From positions 1-64,000 of the forward strand of contig DATAPD010000028.1 in NCBI GenBank assembly GCA_036265385.1: a stretch of 64,000 bases of DNA, in the 5' to 3' direction. Under the pieces are notes generated by a model that had not been told where the DNA came from, did not search any database, and saw only the letters and a program-made list of their open reading frames with translations. Positions 27,301 to 35,427 of this stretch are shown in pieces. The position numbers and the translations under genes were made by a program. The stretch comes from DATAPD01 sp036265385. GTDB taxonomy: Bacteria > Acidobacteriota > Terriglobia > Terriglobales > Acidobacteriaceae. Numbering within the stretch: the first letter of the stretch is position 1; each line of letters starts with the position of its first letter.

Positions 27301-27854
27301 ACGCGAAATCGACTGCAGATATCTGCGATATGAAGAACTCCACCGGGAAAGACGAAGTAATCAGTACAGGTGGAGTCATCACCGGCTTGCGGGTTGCCAA
27401 GTCCAGAAAAGGTGAGTTCTATGCGCAGGCCACGCTGGAGGACATGGAAGGCAAAGTAGAAATGATCGTGTTTCCAGAGGCGTACAGGCGCCTGCAAGAG
27501 AAAGTGAAGCTGGAGGTTCCCGTACTGGTCAAAGCCGGAGTTCGGGTCGAAGAAGGCGCAAGCCCCAAAATTACCGTTTCCGATATTGTCCCGTTGGACG
27601 AAGTTAAACTGCCTTTACCCAAATCCCTTCGTATTCGGATTCCGTTAGATAGCGCGACTGCCGAAACCGTCGATTCCTTGCATGGACTCTTCGAAACCAG
27701 CAAAGGCGAGGCCAAAGTGTTATTCGACGTGGAACGACAGGGCGAATTCATGGTCGTGATGGAGGCGCAAGGCTATAATGTGCTTCCGGACCGCAATTTC
27801 ATCGCGCGCGTCGAGCAGCTGTGCGGGCGAGGCAGCGTGCGTATCATCAACTAA
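24366..27854 (+). CDS. dnaE: DNA polymerase III alpha subunit
   Basis: 1162 aa, full-length DnaE1-type. N-terminal PHP domain with its metal residues apparent (FVHLHLHTDYSMLDG, GMTDHGNIFG, ATNDSHYL), then palm with PDIDIDFCMNRR carrying catalytic aspartates, VGPGRGSAAGALVAYSLGITD, and RNAGVHAAGVVIAP. Thumb and fingers follow (GVFQFESHGMRDVLR, RAMGKKNAEEM, GYGFNKSHSAAYALLAYHTAYLK), then an OB-fold region near 1000-1075 (EVISTGGVITGLRVAKSRKGEFYAQATLEDMEG). Replicative polymerase, cytosol. The intact PHP metal residues suggest a possible proofreading activity of its own. Terminal ~70 residues include FDVERQGEFMVVM. Start ATG has no strong ribosome site. Confidence 0.95.
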   Translation: MSSQFVHLHLHTDYSMLDGACDVEKLVKRAKELGMPAVGMTDHGNIFGAVHFVNAAIKADIKPIIGCELYVCKKDDHDTRRTPPEGDTYNHLVVLAENEEGYRNLAKITSEASLHGFYYKPRISKKFLSEHSKGLIGLSGCLKGEVAERLMEGKYEAARTAAATFNDIFGKGNFFLEIQDQGLEMEHRIRPGLFQLQNDLGIPMVATNDSHYLCEDDAHAQDVMVCIQTGKSILETNRMKFEGTQFFVKSYDEMARVFKDSPDVLQRTLNIAERCNLRLEKVSNPFPHFDVPEGYSLDSYFEHVSREGFAKRKEVLMVLAGQDRLKHAITDYEQRLSREISIIQQMKFSGYFLIVWDFIRYAKEHNIPVGPGRGSAAGALVAYSLGITDIDPLQHELLFERFLNPERVSMPDIDIDFCMNRRGEVIDYVTRKYGRENVAQIITFGTMAAKAAIKDVGRAMDMPYADVDRIAKMIPTTLNIKLDDAIKESPQLQEVYEKDQQIRQLLDTAKRLEGLVRNAGVHAAGVVIAPRPLTDLVPLHRTKNDEIVTAYDMLAIEKMGLLKMDFLGLTTLTILDDSLKLIAQTRNEQLDLNDIALDNAETYEKVFHKGLTSGVFQFESHGMRDVLRRYQPNSIEDLTALNALYRPGPIQGGMIDDFIERKHGRRKIEYELPDLKEILAETLGVIVYQEQVMQIANRLAGYSLGEADLLRRAMGKKNAEEMAKQRERFVQGAVKHGVPQRKIEKIFDLMAQFAGYGFNKSHSAAYALLAYHTAYLKTHYPVEFMSALLTSVTGSTDDVVKYINECREMGIAVEPPDINVSDANFTPHGNAIRFGLAAVKNVGGNAIESIIAARKKLQRSFTSIFQFCEEVDLRLLNKRVLESLIKSGAMDSMGRRAQLMEVLDKAIERAQKAQRDAESGQHGLFGVFAEDEKNATPESLPNVPDWDEHTRLTAEKEILGFFITGHPLEKYKEKLADLNAKSTADICDMKNSTGKDEVISTGGVITGLRVAKSRKGEFYAQATLEDMEGKVEMIVFPEAYRRLQEKVKLEVPVLVKAGVRVEEGASPKITVSDIVPLDEVKLPLPKSLRIRIPLDSATAETVDSLHGLFETSKGEAKVLFDVERQGEFMVVMEAQGYNVLPDRNFIARVEQLCGRGSVRIIN

Positions 27855-28013
27855 CCACCGAAAGTCTTGCACCGCATGCGAACTGCGAAAATCAGAGTGG
27901 CCGCGGCCGGAATCGGCACAGCTGGAGGGCTAGATCAGCCCGTGCAGGGTGCGGAGTTTCTGCTTTCAATGGTGGAAACACGTTGGAATTCCAAGAACGG
28001 CAATGGAAGCCAT

Positions 28014-28976
28014 ATGGACTCGGGACTGAAAGCGCAGCAGGAGTTAGAGCAGATCGAAAAACAGATCGCGCATTTGGAGTCGGCCGTTGGTCCTAACGAA
28101 CAGACGCGCCGACAACTCGCTACGCTCCAGGAGCGTGTCAGCGACTTGCGACGCGAAGTTAATTCACATCTGAGTGCGTGGGCCAAAACCGAACTTGCTC
28201 GGCATCCGCAACGTCCGTATATGCTCGATTACGTGGAGCGGATTTTTACAGACTGGAGCGAAATCCATGGTGACCGCGCTTTTGCCGATGATCCAGCGAT
28301 TGTGTGCGGTATCGCACGATTTCATGGTGAGGAAGTTGTAGTCGTCGGACAGCAGAAGGCTCGCGATACAAAACAGAAGGTGTACCGGAATTTTGGAATG
28401 CCTAATCCCGAGGGATATCGCAAAGCGCTTCGGGTCATGCACCTTGCAGAGAAATTCGGTCGACCCATTTTCACGTTTGTGGACACTCCCGGCGCCTACC
28501 CGGGCTTGGGTGCCGAAGAACGCGGACAAGCAGAAGCGATCGCTCGCAATTTGCGCGAAATGGCGCGCTTAAAGATCCCCATCATCAGCACTATTACTGG
28601 GGAGGGCGGGAGCGGTGGGGCCCTCGCTATTGCAGTCGCTGATCGTGTCCTAATGCTCGAAAATTCAGTCTATTCCGTAATCTCTCCCGAGGGTTGTGCT
28701 TCCATCATGTGGCGCGACGCCACAAAGAAGGACATTGCTGCGCAGGCGATGAAAATAACGGCGATTGACCTACAAAGCCTCGGGTTAGTCGACGGAATTG
28801 TCCCAGAACCTACCGGGGGTGCCCACCTGAATCATGAGGAAGCTGCAGCGTTGCTGGACGCTGCATTAACCAAGGAATTGGCGGAATTGAAACAGCATCG
28901 AGCCGATGAATTAGTCGTATCCCGATACAAAAAATTCAGAAACATGGCGCAATTCTATGCCTCAGAGGCACAGTAA
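28014..28976 (+). CDS. accA: Acetyl-CoA carboxylase carboxyltransferase alpha subunit
   Basis: 320 aa from ATG 28014, chosen because GGAAG is 6-10 nt upstream and the length equals typical AccA (about 320); the frame is open back to 27867 but adds an atypical 49-residue leader. N-terminal coiled coil (LEQIEKQIAHLESAVG), then carboxyltransferase core: RPYMLDYVERIFTDWSEIHGDRAF, GQQKARDTKQKVYRNFGMPNPEGYRKALRVM, FTFVDTPGAYPGLGAEERGQ, ITGEGGSGGALAIAVADRVL and SPEGCASIMWRD. Transfers the carboxyl group to acetyl-CoA with AccD, which is not in the window. 159 nt after dnaE. Confidence 0.93.
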   Translation: MDSGLKAQQELEQIEKQIAHLESAVGPNEQTRRQLATLQERVSDLRREVNSHLSAWAKTELARHPQRPYMLDYVERIFTDWSEIHGDRAFADDPAIVCGIARFHGEEVVVVGQQKARDTKQKVYRNFGMPNPEGYRKALRVMHLAEKFGRPIFTFVDTPGAYPGLGAEERGQAEAIARNLREMARLKIPIISTITGEGGSGGALAIAVADRVLMLENSVYSVISPEGCASIMWRDATKKDIAAQAMKITAIDLQSLGLVDGIVPEPTGGAHLNHEEAAALLDAALTKELAELKQHRADELVVSRYKKFRNMAQFYASEAQ

Positions 28977-29026
28977 GTAGCTGGGTTCGATCATGTTTAC
29001 ATCACGCCGACGTGCCCTCTCTACCG

Positions 29027-29032
29027 TATAAT
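29027..29032 (+). promoter_or_regulatory. Candidate -10 box for korAB
   Basis: Perfect TATAAT 74 nt upstream of the korA ATG. TTTACA exists at 28996-29001 but spacing is 25 nt, too long for a normal -35, so only the -10 is supported. A small hairpin (TAAAAG/CTTTTA, 29071-29076 with 29080-29085) lies in the leader. Confidence 0.35.
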
Positions 29033-29106
29033 AATCTGTTTCGCCCCTTCAAATTAAAACAAATGAGCGGTAAAAGCTGCTTTTAGACCACAAGGATGGA
29101 ATAGGG

Positions 29107-30939
29107 ATGGCCACCACGGACGTAGTGCCACAGGAATCATCAAGCCTGAGGCAGAAGCCGATCACTAACGACATGAGTATCCAGGTCGCGACGGTGAACG
29201 GATCGGGATCACAAAGCTCAAACACAGTTTTGCTGCGCAGCATTTTCCAGATGGGGGTTCCGGTTTCGGGCAAAAACCTGTTCCCTTCCAATATCGCGGG
29301 TTTGCCTACTTGGTACACCATCCGAGCCAATAAGGACGGTTACATTGCTCGCAAGAAAGAAATCGATTTCTTGGTCGCGATGAACGCCGAAACAGCTCAG
29401 GAAGATGTTCTTTCGTTGGCGCCAGGAGCCGTGGTTCTGTATGACGAACCATTGGGGCTCGATAAGCTGCGCAGCGACTTGGTCTTTTACGCGGTGCCCT
29501 ATGACAAGTTGGTAGCTCCGGTTTGTCCAGAGGCCAAGCTGCGCAAATTGGTCAAGAACATGATTTATGTCGGTGTGGTGGCGCATCTGCTGAACATCGA
29601 CATGAACGAGGTGGAAAAAGCCATAGGAAAGCAGTTTGCCCGAAAGGCAAAGGCGGCGGCTCTCAACATGGCTGCCGTTCGTGCTGGTTACGACTATGCC
29701 GCATCCTCACTTGCCAAGCGCGATCCTTATCGCATTGAGCGCCTGGACAAGAACCGGGGGAAGATCATTATCGACGGCAACTCGGCCTCGGCTCTTGGCT
29801 GTGTTTTTGCGGGCGCCACAGTTGTGAGCTGGTACCCCATTACTCCGTCCTCCTCGCTGCCTGAAGCGATGATTGAATACTTGAAGGAGTACCGAATCGG
29901 ATCTGACGGCAAGGCTACATTCGCGGTCGTCCAGGCTGAGGACGAATTGGCCGCCATCGGAATGGTAATCGGTGCGGGTTGGGCTGGCGCGCGAGCCATG
30001 ACGGCCACGGCGGGGCCCGGAATCTCTCTCATGTCTGAATTCGCAGGGCTAGCCTATTACGCGGAGGTTCCAGGTGTCATTTGGAACATTCAGCGTGTGG
30101 GACCTTCAACGGGCTTGCCAACTCGCACTTCGCAAGGCGACATGATCTCCACCGCTTTTTTAAGCCACGGTGACACGAAGCACATCATGTTAATCCCATC
30201 GTCGCCGGCAGAATGTTTTTCAATGGCGGGAGATGCATTCGAAATGGCCGAGCAATTTCAGACGCTTGTCTTTGTCATGTCGGATCTCGATCTCGGGATG
30301 AACAACTGGATGTCGGAGCCGTTTACCTATCCTGAGAAGCCGATCGCACGCGGAAAAGTATTGGATGCCGAGGCGCTGAAGAAGCTTGGAGGTTTCGAGC
30401 GTTACAAAGACGTTGATGGTGATGGCATCGGCTATCGAACGCTGCCGGGTACCGAACACCCCGCGGCCGCCTACTTCACGCGCGGCAGTGGACACAATGA
30501 AAAATCCCAATACAGCGAGCGGCCGGATGATTTCGAGCGCAATATGGAGCGGATCAATCGGAAGTTTGAAACTGCGCGATCGTTTGTGCCCCGCCCCGAG
30601 GTTTCGACAGGCAAATCGAAGATTGGAATCTTGGCTTACGGAACCTCTCATTGGGCCATCATCGAAGCGCGAGATCAGCTGCGTAAAGAATACAACTTGG
30701 AAACGGATTATCTGCGCTTGCGAGCCTACCCCTTCACCCGCGAGGTCGAACAGTTTATAGCTGAGCATGACCGTGTTTACGTTGTCGAACAGAATCGGGA
30801 TGCTCAAATGCTGGCCCTTTTGAAACTTGACCTGCGGGTAGATCTGTTGCCTCGTTTGCGCAGCGTCGCTCACATTCACGGTTTGCCGATGGATGCACGT
30901 TCCGTAACTGATGAAATCATGACCATGGAGGGCAAGTAA
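29107..30939 (+). CDS. korA: 2-oxoglutarate (2-oxoacid):ferredoxin oxidoreductase alpha subunit with fused gamma domain
   Basis: 610 aa. The first ~200 residues are the POR gamma domain (VATVNGSGSQSSNTVLLRSIFQMG, then PSNIAGLPTWYTIRANKDGY), fused to the alpha pyrimidine domain: GNSASALGCVFAGATVVSWYPITPSSSLPEAM, EDELAAIGMVIGAGWAGARAMTATAGPGISLMSEF, and RVGPSTGLPTRTSQGD. The C-terminal end is domain II (VVEQNRDAQM). This two-subunit layout, 610 + 348 aa, matches the mycobacterial-style KorAB that turns 2-oxoglutarate to succinyl-CoA reducing ferredoxin. The acid specificity is inferred from layout, not proven. korB begins one nucleotide after its stop. Confidence 0.9.
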   Translation: MATTDVVPQESSSLRQKPITNDMSIQVATVNGSGSQSSNTVLLRSIFQMGVPVSGKNLFPSNIAGLPTWYTIRANKDGYIARKKEIDFLVAMNAETAQEDVLSLAPGAVVLYDEPLGLDKLRSDLVFYAVPYDKLVAPVCPEAKLRKLVKNMIYVGVVAHLLNIDMNEVEKAIGKQFARKAKAAALNMAAVRAGYDYAASSLAKRDPYRIERLDKNRGKIIIDGNSASALGCVFAGATVVSWYPITPSSSLPEAMIEYLKEYRIGSDGKATFAVVQAEDELAAIGMVIGAGWAGARAMTATAGPGISLMSEFAGLAYYAEVPGVIWNIQRVGPSTGLPTRTSQGDMISTAFLSHGDTKHIMLIPSSPAECFSMAGDAFEMAEQFQTLVFVMSDLDLGMNNWMSEPFTYPEKPIARGKVLDAEALKKLGGFERYKDVDGDGIGYRTLPGTEHPAAAYFTRGSGHNEKSQYSERPDDFERNMERINRKFETARSFVPRPEVSTGKSKIGILAYGTSHWAIIEARDQLRKEYNLETDYLRLRAYPFTREVEQFIAEHDRVYVVEQNRDAQMLALLKLDLRVDLLPRLRSVAHIHGLPMDARSVTDEIMTMEGK

Positions 30940-30940
30940 C

Positions 30941-31987
30941 ATGGCCACAACTCCTACTAGCACACCGGCTCCGAAAACAAATCGTATCGGCTTGGCCGTA
31001 ATCGACTATCGCGGTGGAAAGACCACTCTGTGCGCGGGGTGCGGGCACAATGCCATTTCAGAACGCATTATCGATGCGATGTATGAAATGGGCGTAGGGC
31101 CTGAAAGAGTCGCTAAATTCAGCGGCATCGGGTGTTCTTCGAAAAGCCCGGCGTATTTTATGGCACGGTCCCATAGTTTCAACTCCGTACATGGCCGGAT
31201 GCCCTCCGTGGCAACCGGCGCGATGTTAGCCAACCGAAATCTGATTGGCCTCGGAGTGAGCGGTGATGGAGATTCAGCATCCATCGGAATTGGGCAGTTC
31301 GTTCACCTCATGCGTCGTAACCTGCCGATGATCTACATCATCGAAGACAATGGTGTTTACGGGCTCACCAAGGGCCAATTCTCGGCCACCGCGGATGTGG
31401 GATCAAAGCTCAAAACCGGCGTGATCAATGATCTGCCAGCTATCGACACTTGCGCCCTGGCAATTGAGCTCGGAGCGACATTTGTAGGGAGATCATTTTC
31501 AGGCGACAAAAAACAGCTTCTCAGTATGCTCAAGGCCGCGCTCGCACACAGAGGAACCGTCATGCTCGACGTCGTCTCTCCCTGTGTGACTTTCAACGAC
31601 CACGACGGATCTACGAAATCCTATAAATACATGAAGGATCACGAGGAGCCGTTACAAGACATCAGCTTTGTGCCAGCCTTTGAAGAGATCGATGTGGAAT
31701 ACGATCCAGGAACAACAGTAGAAGTGACGATGCATGATGGGTCACGGCTGCGGTTGCGAAAATTGGAACAAGATTATGATCCGACGAATCGCATTGAGGC
31801 AGTTCGGCGGCTGATGGAGTCTCACGAGAAGGGTGATGTGCTGACGGGAGTTTTCTACGTGAATTCAAAAGCTCCAAGTTTCGTTGATATGCTCAATCTT
31901 GTAGAGCAGCCATTGGCGACTTTGCCGGAGTCTGTAGTGCGGCCTGGAAGGGAAGCATTAGAAAAAGCGATGGAAGAGTTGCGTTGA
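30941..31987 (+). CDS. korB: 2-oxoglutarate (2-oxoacid):ferredoxin oxidoreductase beta subunit
   Basis: 348 aa. Binds thiamine diphosphate and a [4Fe-4S] cluster: TTLCAGCGHNAISERI and KFSGIGCSSKSPAYFM hold the cysteines; GVSGDGDSASIGIGQFVHLMRRN is the TPP/Mg motif (GDGD with an N-rich tail), YIIEDNGVYGLTKGQFSATADVGS follows. VVSPCVTFNDHDGS supplies another conserved Cys. With KorA it makes succinyl-CoA and reduced ferredoxin; no ferredoxin gene is adjacent. A strong terminator follows. Confidence 0.92.
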   Translation: MATTPTSTPAPKTNRIGLAVIDYRGGKTTLCAGCGHNAISERIIDAMYEMGVGPERVAKFSGIGCSSKSPAYFMARSHSFNSVHGRMPSVATGAMLANRNLIGLGVSGDGDSASIGIGQFVHLMRRNLPMIYIIEDNGVYGLTKGQFSATADVGSKLKTGVINDLPAIDTCALAIELGATFVGRSFSGDKKQLLSMLKAALAHRGTVMLDVVSPCVTFNDHDGSTKSYKYMKDHEEPLQDISFVPAFEEIDVEYDPGTTVEVTMHDGSRLRLRKLEQDYDPTNRIEAVRRLMESHEKGDVLTGVFYVNSKAPSFVDMLNLVEQPLATLPESVVRPGREALEKAMEELR

Positions 31988-32009
31988 TAATCAATTTCAA
32001 ATACACAAA

Positions 32010-32040
32010 GGCCCTCCATTAAGGAGGGCCGTTCTTGCTT
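32010..32040. terminator. Intrinsic terminator shared by korAB and the opposite small gene
   Basis: Perfect 8-bp stem GGCCCTCC (32010-32017) and GGAGGGCC (32023-32030) with loop ATTAA, followed by GTTCTTGCTTTT on the plus strand and preceded by an A-rich stretch (AAATACACAAA), which is T-rich on the minus strand. So it may work both ways: for korB and for the minus-strand gene ending at 32044. Confidence 0.8.
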
Positions 32041-32043
32041 TTA

Positions 32044-32253
32044 TTAGCTTGCCTGTTTAATGCTTTCCTGGGCTCCGGTGTGTTCGGGGTTTTCGCCGGG
32101 TTCGGGGAAATCGGTATCAGCAGACTTGAGCATCGGATCCTGATCGCGATGGCCCAATTGCCCTTGAAGTGAATTATTGCCAGCTTGAGTGCGATCGTCT
32201 TGCTCCAGTGCACCCTTGAAACGATCTTGGTCTTTACCCTCGGTCAAGGTCAT
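32044..32253 (-). CDS. Small hydrophilic protein, 69 aa, unknown
   Basis: ATG 32253 is preferred over the ATG at 32259 because GGGAG sits 7 nt upstream of it (minus strand, about 32261-32265). The product is strongly charged and glutamine/asparagine-rich (LTEGKDQDRFKGALEQDDRT..., then DFPEPGENPEHTGAQE), with no hydrophobic core, so it is likely disordered. It ends at a bidirectional terminator. A different reading frame (64 aa, 32019-32213) is less likely because it lacks a ribosome site and passes through the terminator. No function can be given. Confidence 0.45.
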   Translation of the reverse strand: MTLTEGKDQDRFKGALEQDDRTQAGNNSLQGQLGHRDQDPMLKSADTDFPEPGENPEHTGAQESIKQAS

Positions 32254-32396
32254 AGGCATGCTCCCACGATTAGAAAGTATGAACTCATTGCCAAAGGCAG
32301 CCTAACCTGAAAGTCCCGCCCATGCAAAGGATTTGGAGTTTTCAGCGATTATTTTTGAAAGCAACCTTTTGGGGCATCGAAGAAGAGTGGAGCCGT

Positions 32397-32951
32397 CTAA
32401 GGTGCAACTGCAGCATGATGGCTCTTCAAGCTGTAGTTTCGCACGTCACCAAATCCGGTCACCCCAATATGAACGATGGAAATCCACCGCTCCAGCTTAT
32501 GGTGCCGGGTCCGATGCATCCAATAGCTGAGCCCAATTGAGGTCACGGTTCCCGCCGCTTCTAGAGCAGCGAATCCGGCGGAGTTGTTTACTACGTCGTC
32601 TGGAAGAAGGATCTCCTCACGTCCACGGCGCTGCATGTTGCGAGTTGAGGTATAGTCCAAGGCTCGCATCGCAGCGACGCCTCCGAAAAGTGCAACATTT
32701 GTCCGATCCCAGAACCGGTGAGTGCTATTAGATGTTCCCGGCTTCGTTTCTTTTCGATCCCGAACGGCAGAAGGCGAAGAAATCTCAGTTGGCTCCGACG
32801 CTCGCTGCGACTCTTGTGCATTCACGTAAACGGTGAGGATGGTTGTTGCCAGAATGCCACCAACCAAGACAGCGTGGATAACACGGCAGAAGACCGGCAT
32901 GAAGCGATTGTAAAGTAGGCGGTAATTGATTCCTCGGACGCGTTCTCCCAT
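32397..32951 (-). CDS. Hypothetical membrane protein, 184 aa
   Basis: ATG 32951 is used; AGGA is about 9-12 nt upstream and this avoids the region that holds the icd promoter and leader. The first half has a hydrophobic segment (AVLVGGILATTILTVYV) and then a Ser/Thr/Pro-rich spacer (ESQRASEPTEISSPSAV). The second half resembles a small membrane domain: FWDRTNVALFGGVAAMRALDYTSTRNM and GFAALEAAGTVTSIGLSYWMHRTRHHKLERWISIVHIG. Histidine-rich turn HRTRHHK is notable. The family is unknown. Divergent from icd. Confidence 0.6.
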   Translation of the reverse strand: MGERVRGINYRLLYNRFMPVFCRVIHAVLVGGILATTILTVYVNAQESQRASEPTEISSPSAVRDRKETKPGTSNSTHRFWDRTNVALFGGVAAMRALDYTSTRNMQRRGREEILLPDDVVNNSAGFAALEAAGTVTSIGLSYWMHRTRHHKLERWISIVHIGVTGFGDVRNYSLKSHHAAVAP

Positions 32952-32983
32952 GAGCAGATTTCCTGCATGGGTGAGTGTTTCTT

Positions 32984-32989
32984 TATAAT
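32984..32989 (+). promoter_or_regulatory. Candidate -10 box for icd
   Basis: Perfect TATAAT 34 nt upstream of the icd ATG, in the 71-nt gap between divergent genes. No good -35 seen 16-18 nt upstream, so low confidence. Confidence 0.35.
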
Positions 32990-33022
32990 TGTTGGTTTTC
33001 ACTTGCAGGTACGGAGGAAGTA

Positions 33023-34447
33023 ATGGCGGCTTCATACAATGGCGTGCCCGTTCCATCGGGAGCAAAGATTGAGTACGGCAATGGGCGCTACCAGATTCCA
33101 GATAACCCGATCATCCCTTTTATTGAAGGGGACGGTACTGGGCGGGATATATGGAAGGCATCAGTTCGAGTCTTCGATGCAGCGGTCGAAAAGGCTTACA
33201 AAGGTAAACGCAAGGTTTTCTGGTACGAGGTGTTTGCGGGAGAGAAGGCCATGTCGAAATTCAAGACTTGGATGCCTGACGATACCGTCAACGCGATTCG
33301 GGAATTTCGCGTGGCTATCAAAGGCCCGCTCACAACCCCCGTGGGCGGCGGAATTCGCTCCCTGAACGTTGCTCTGCGTCAGACTCTCGATCTCTATGCC
33401 TGCGTGCGGCCGGTGAAGTACTACAAGGGAACGCCGTCACCCGTAAAGCATCCCGAGCGCATGAACATCGTCATCTTCCGAGAAAATACCGAGGATGTGT
33501 ACGCCGGAATTGAGTGGGAAGAGGGAACCGCAGAGGCTGCAAGACTCATCGAGTTCTTGAACAAAGACATGCTTAAGGGTGGAAAAAAACAGGTGCGCCT
33601 GGATTCGGGCGTCGGAATCAAGCCCATCTCTGTGAGTGGAACGAAGCGACTGGTGCGGATGGCGATCCAGCATGCTTTGGAGAATGGCTGTAAAACCGTA
33701 ACCCTTGTGCACAAGGGCAACATCCAGAAATTTACTGAAGGCGCGTTTCGAAAATGGGGTTACGAGCTGGCAACAGAAGAGTTTCGGGACAAAGTCATAA
33801 CTGAACGTGAGAGTTGGATTATCGATAACAAAGACAAGAATTCAGAAATCAGCGTCGAGGAGAATGCGCGCCTGATCGAGCCCGGCCTCGAATTCGCGCC
33901 AGAGGAGTTCCGGAAGTCAGTGTATGCAGAGGTGAAAGATGTTCTGGCGAAGATATATAACTCTCACGGAAAAGGCGCGTGGAAGAAGAAGTTGATGGTG
34001 AACGATCGTATCGCTGATTCCATTTTTCAGCAGGTCGTTACCAGGGCAGATGAATATTCCGTGCTTGCGACTCCCAATCTGAATGGCGATTACATCTCCG
34101 ACGCATGCGCTGCGCAAGTAGGTGGGTTAGGAATTGCTCCGGGCGCCAATATTGGAGACGGTTACGCTTGTTTTGAGGCGACTCACGGCACAGCCCCAAA
34201 GTATGCGGACAAAGACGTGATCAATCCCGGTTCAGTGATCTTGTCGGGTGTGATGTTATTTCGATTCTTAGGCTGGACTGAAGCCGCCGATCTGATTGAA
34301 GGCGGTATGGAGCGCACGATCGAGCAGAAAACCGTCACCTATGACTTCGAAAGATTGATGGAAGGTGCCACCAAGGTGAAAACCAGCGAGTTCGCAAATC
34401 ACATCATCAACAACATGACTGCTAGTGCACTCGCGGGAGCACGGTAA
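33023..34447 (+). CDS. icd: NADP-dependent isocitrate dehydrogenase
   Basis: 474 aa from ATG 33023, which has GGAGG at 33013-33017; the frame is open from 32975 but runs through the promoter. Core motifs: IPFIEGDGTGRDIWKASVRVFD, AIKGPLTTPVGGGIRSLNVALRQTLDLYACVRP (phosphorylatable Ser position in IRSLN), NIVIFRENTEDVYAGIEW, ATPNLNGDYISDACAAQVGGLGIAPGANIG, and THGTAPKYADKDVINPGS, where Lys-Tyr of PKYA matches the NADP-specifying pair of the E. coli enzyme. Makes 2-oxoglutarate, the substrate of KorAB encoded upstream. Mdh follows after 53 nt. Confidence 0.93.
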   Translation: MAASYNGVPVPSGAKIEYGNGRYQIPDNPIIPFIEGDGTGRDIWKASVRVFDAAVEKAYKGKRKVFWYEVFAGEKAMSKFKTWMPDDTVNAIREFRVAIKGPLTTPVGGGIRSLNVALRQTLDLYACVRPVKYYKGTPSPVKHPERMNIVIFRENTEDVYAGIEWEEGTAEAARLIEFLNKDMLKGGKKQVRLDSGVGIKPISVSGTKRLVRMAIQHALENGCKTVTLVHKGNIQKFTEGAFRKWGYELATEEFRDKVITERESWIIDNKDKNSEISVEENARLIEPGLEFAPEEFRKSVYAEVKDVLAKIYNSHGKGAWKKKLMVNDRIADSIFQQVVTRADEYSVLATPNLNGDYISDACAAQVGGLGIAPGANIGDGYACFEATHGTAPKYADKDVINPGSVILSGVMLFRFLGWTEAADLIEGGMERTIEQKTVTYDFERLMEGATKVKTSEFANHIINNMTASALAGAR

Positions 34448-34500
34448 AAAGCGCGCAAGTTCTGTTTATCTGCGCCCATTCCTCATAGAAAAGAGGCTTT

Positions 34501-35427
34501 ATGCGAAAAAAAGTGACCATTGTCGGGTCAGGGAACGTCGGAGCGACCGCTGCTCATTGGATCGCGTCCAAAGAACTGGCCGACGTTGTTCTAATTGACA
34601 TCATCGAGGGCGTGCCGCAAGGAAAGGGACTCGACCTTCTCGAAGCGATGCCCATCGAGAAGCGTGACTCTTTCGTGATTGGCACGCAGGACTACAAAGA
34701 TACAGCTGGCTCAGACATTGTCGTGATTACGGCTGGTGTCCCGCGGAAGCCTGGGATGAGCCGCGATGACCTTTTGAACACGAACTACGGCATCATGAAG
34801 GCCGTGGTTGGTGAAGCGGTAAAGTATTCGCCCAATTGTATTCTGATCATTGTTTCCAACCCGCTAGATGCGATGGCGCAAGCGGCATATAAGCTTAGCG
34901 GCTTTCCTCGCGAGCGCGTGATCGGCATGGCAGGCGTGCTCGACTCAGCTCGTTTCCGAGCTTTCATTGCTAAGGAACTTAACGTCAGCGTTGAAAACGT
35001 GACCGCGTTTGTTCTTGGCGGACACGGCGATACGATGGTGCCGTTGGCTCGCTATTCGACGGTGGCCGGTATCCCCATCACCGAATTGATAGAACGGTCT
35101 GTTTTAGAGAAATTGGTACAACGGACCCGAGATGGTGGAGCAGAGATCGTGAAATATCTCAAAACTGGATCCGCTTACTACGCTCCATCTGCTGCGGTGG
35201 CCGAGATGGTTGAAGCGATTTTGAAAGACAAGAAGAAGATTTTGCCCTGCGCGGCGTATCTCCAGGGCGAATACGGCGTCAATGGCCTCTACGTTGGCGT
35301 TCCGGTGAAACTTGGCGAAAAGGGAATCGAACAGATCATCGAGATCAAGCTGACGAGCGATGAAAAAGCCGCGCTCGACAAGAGTGCGGCTTCGGTGAAA
35401 GAACTCGTTGGCGTAATAGGCGTCTAA
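34501..35427 (+). CDS. mdh: Malate dehydrogenase (LDH-like type)
   Basis: 308 aa. Rossmann start VTIVGSGNVGATAAHW, VITAGVPRKPGMSRDDLLNTN with the substrate-specifying Arg in RKPGMSR (arginine as in malate, not lactate, dehydrogenases), VSNPLDAMAQAAYKLSGFPRERVIGMAGVLDSARF, and the catalytic His in LGGHGDTMVPLARYS. Oxidises malate to oxaloacetate with NAD. Same transcription unit as icd. Its stop overlaps the stop of the convergent cyclophilin gene by 4 nt. Confidence 0.93.
   Translation: MRKKVTIVGSGNVGATAAHWIASKELADVVLIDIIEGVPQGKGLDLLEAMPIEKRDSFVIGTQDYKDTAGSDIVVITAGVPRKPGMSRDDLLNTNYGIMKAVVGEAVKYSPNCILIIVSNPLDAMAQAAYKLSGFPRERVIGMAGVLDSARFRAFIAKELNVSVENVTAFVLGGHGDTMVPLARYSTVAGIPITELIERSVLEKLVQRTRDGGAEIVKYLKTGSAYYAPSAAVAEMVEAILKDKKKILPCAAYLQGEYGVNGLYVGVPVKLGEKGIEQIIEIKLTSDEKAALDKSAASVKELVGVIGV

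Noticed and set aside
27867..28013. 49-residue N-terminal extension of accA
   Set aside because: AccA proteins usually start near MDSGLK; a ribosome site precedes ATG 28014.
32019..32213. 64-residue minus-strand frame
   Set aside because: Runs through a strong terminator and lacks a ribosome site; the 69-aa frame is better.
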